DNA from: Thermoplasmata archaeon
GTDB lineage: Archaea > Thermoplasmatota > Thermoplasmata > Thermoplasmatales > Thermoplasmataceae
NCBI GenBank assembly: GCA_021835265.1
Contig: JAKBQK010000552.1
Location: forward strand, 1-17,422
Length of the DNA stretch: 17,422 nt
Direction of reading: 5' to 3'
Of the stretch, positions 16,436-17,422 are shown in pieces. The notes beneath the pieces were generated by a model. The model was not told the origin of the DNA. It ran no database searches and worked only from the letters and a program-made list of their open reading frames with translations. Position 1 is the first letter of the stretch; every line of letters starts with the position of its first letter. Position numbers and translations under genes: made by a program.

Positions 16436-17108
16436 ATGGAGATGAGAACAAAGCAGAAAATCGGTGGAATTTTTTCCCCCAGGTATTCACAGCTTTTCGA
16501 CAGGATAAACAATAACGCATTGCTCATGCAGTTCAACAAGAATTACAGAAGCGTTTCTACGGTCCAGAACAGGGAAGAAATATTCGGTGCAATCATGGGG
16601 GCCCTTATGCATCTGCTAGTTAAGTATTTGGGATTTGGGGTATTTGAGGAGACTCTAACATATCGATTGCAGCAATGAATGATAATGATGAAAGCCGTTT
16701 CTTTTGGTTTGACACTTTCATCGGCCTTCCGGAGAACTGGAGCAGCGTCTTTGGTAAGCGTTCTTTCGATGCTGAAGGCAACATCCAATACACTGACGAT
16801 CACAGGATTTCTTTCATAAAGGGATTGTTTCAGGAAACGCTGGGTGTATTCTTAGAAAATTATTCTCCCAAGGGACGGCTTATTGTCATGATAGACAGCG
16901 ATCTTTACTCTTCTGCTCTGTACGTTTTGTTCAAATAGACCGCTTAATGGTGAAAGATACGGTGTTGATATTTAATGATTTTTCCGACCCCCTCGGGGAA
17001 TTCAAGGCCTATAAAGAATATACTCAGATTAACGGGAAGGTACTTGAGCCATTATACTTCTTCACAGAATTGGGAATTGTTTCAAAGGCAGTGTTTAAGG
17101 TTCATTGA
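16436..17108 (+). pseudogene. TylF-like SAM-dependent O-methyltransferase, two frameshifts
   Basis: Three forward frames join into one protein of about 222 residues, normal for the family. Frame 1 from ATG 16436 gives VSTVQNREEIFGAIMGAL and YLGFGVFEETLTYRLQQ (the family's Y-x-E-F-G-V-F SAM motif). Frame 2 from about 16675 gives FFWFDTFIGLPENW, DDHRISFIKGLFQETL and LIVMIDSDLYSSALYVL, which includes the metal-binding IDSDLY motif. Frame 3 from about 16937 gives DRLMVKDTVLIFNDFSDPLGEFKAY and ends FKVH at TGA 17106-17108. Each shift equals one missing A, in CAATG near 16674 and AAATAG near 16935. TylF-type enzymes methylate sugar hydroxyls, so this would be a second sugar methyltransferase for the locus. 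Whether it is dead or misread is open. Confidence 0.8.
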
Positions 17109-17210
17109 ATACAAAAGAGTCCCATAAATATCATACTAATTGGCAATGGCAGTCCATTGTTCCCAAGTTTTTAGCGGGAACCAGATTGACACTCTTACGC
17201 CACCGAATCA

Positions 17211-17220
17211 TTTATATGTA
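17211..17220 (+). promoter_or_regulatory. TATA-like box upstream of the right-edge transposase
   Basis: TTTATATGTA is a near-consensus archaeal TATA box. It would start transcription near 17240, giving a leader of about 100 bases before the coding frame at 17344. Confidence 0.4.
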
Positions 17221-17332
17221 GTTTTCATACTTGATGACCCGAGCTATCACAGAACTGGAACGCCATGATAATAATATTATACTAAGAGAAGGATTCAAAC
17301 AGAGCATGCTAAAACTGATTCTCCAGATCACT

Positions 17333-17340
17333 GAGGTGAT
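17333..17340 (+). promoter_or_regulatory. Strong Shine-Dalgarno sequence GAGGTGAT
   Basis: This matches the archaeal 16S 3' end over eight bases and ends three bases before CTG 17344, the first codon of the transposase-like frame. Confidence 0.55.
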
Positions 17341-17343
17341 TCT

Positions 17344-17422
17344 CTGAAGTCCAAGTACAGCGCTGAGGAGAAGTACCAGATCGTGATGGAATCCTTCTCC
17401 GAGAACGTGACACAGGCTGAAA
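17344..17422 (+). CDS. Start of a transposase OrfA-like helix-turn-helix protein (cut by window edge)
   Basis: The 26 visible residues begin LKSKYSAEEKYQIVMESF and continue SENVTQAE. K-x-K-Y-S-x-E-x-K-x-x-I-V followed by a Q-A-E turn is the usual opening of IS3-type OrfA proteins (HTH_Tnp_1). The apparent first codon is CTG, placed correctly behind the GAGGTGAT ribosome-binding site; no ATG, GTG or TTG lies in frame at that place. The rest of the element lies outside the window, and its left end is not identifiable with confidence. Confidence 0.65.
   Translation, partial: MKSKYSAEEKYQIVMESFSENVTQAE

Noticed and set aside
17144..17172. CAATGG/CCATTG hairpin followed by a T-rich stretch as a terminator after the TylF-like gene
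   Set aside because: The stem is only 6 bp and the T-run is separated from it; the evidence is too weak to annotate.
1..17422. CRISPR array or Cas genes
   Set aside because: No regularly spaced repeats with spacers were found on inspection and none of the proteins resembles a Cas family.

Overview
The window looks archaeal, most likely from the Thermoplasmatales or a relative (inference). The reasons are TATA-like A/T boxes about 25 bases upstream of start codons with little or no leader (5071, 11935, 15107, 16255), frequent TTG/GTG starts, one very strong GAGGTGAT ribosome-binding site, and polytopic membrane proteins with long sequon-rich ectodomains as in archaeal surface-glycan loci. No ribosomal or tRNA gene is present to fix the lineage.

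The theme is surface-glycan or glycolipid assembly. Intact genes are: a GT-C-like membrane protein (2-1909, +, 5' end open); a GT-B glycosyltransferase (5071-6222, +); a GT4-type glycosyltransferase (7728-8894, +); and a minus-strand block read from 16255 leftwards, made of a GT4 enzyme, an FkbM-type methyltransferase, a second related GT4 enzyme, a GT2 enzyme and a 1010-residue membrane protein with about two dozen N-glycosylation sequons (8903-11935). A reasonable model is that the soluble transferases and the methyltransferase build a methylated oligosaccharide on a lipid carrier at the inner membrane face, and the two large membrane proteins use lipid-linked sugars or modify glycans on the outer face.

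Between and around these genes lies wreckage. 2311-3590 is an unidentified reading frame split by an IS5-like element (2541-3517) with perfect 16-bp inverted repeats and an exact 9-bp target duplication. 3918-4806 is a broken NAD-dependent sugar epimerase. 6280-6900 and 6872-7504 are head-to-head remnants of two different glycosyltransferases. 16436-17108 is a frameshifted TylF-like methyltransferase, and the right edge holds the start of a second transposase. The locus appears to turn over glycan genes rapidly.

Five frameshifts, in the IS transposase, the epimerase and the TylF-like gene, each equal one missing base and sit near short homopolymers. Real decay and base-calling error should therefore be separated before these genes are called dead. 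The two glycosyltransferase remnants have multiple stops and are decayed regardless.
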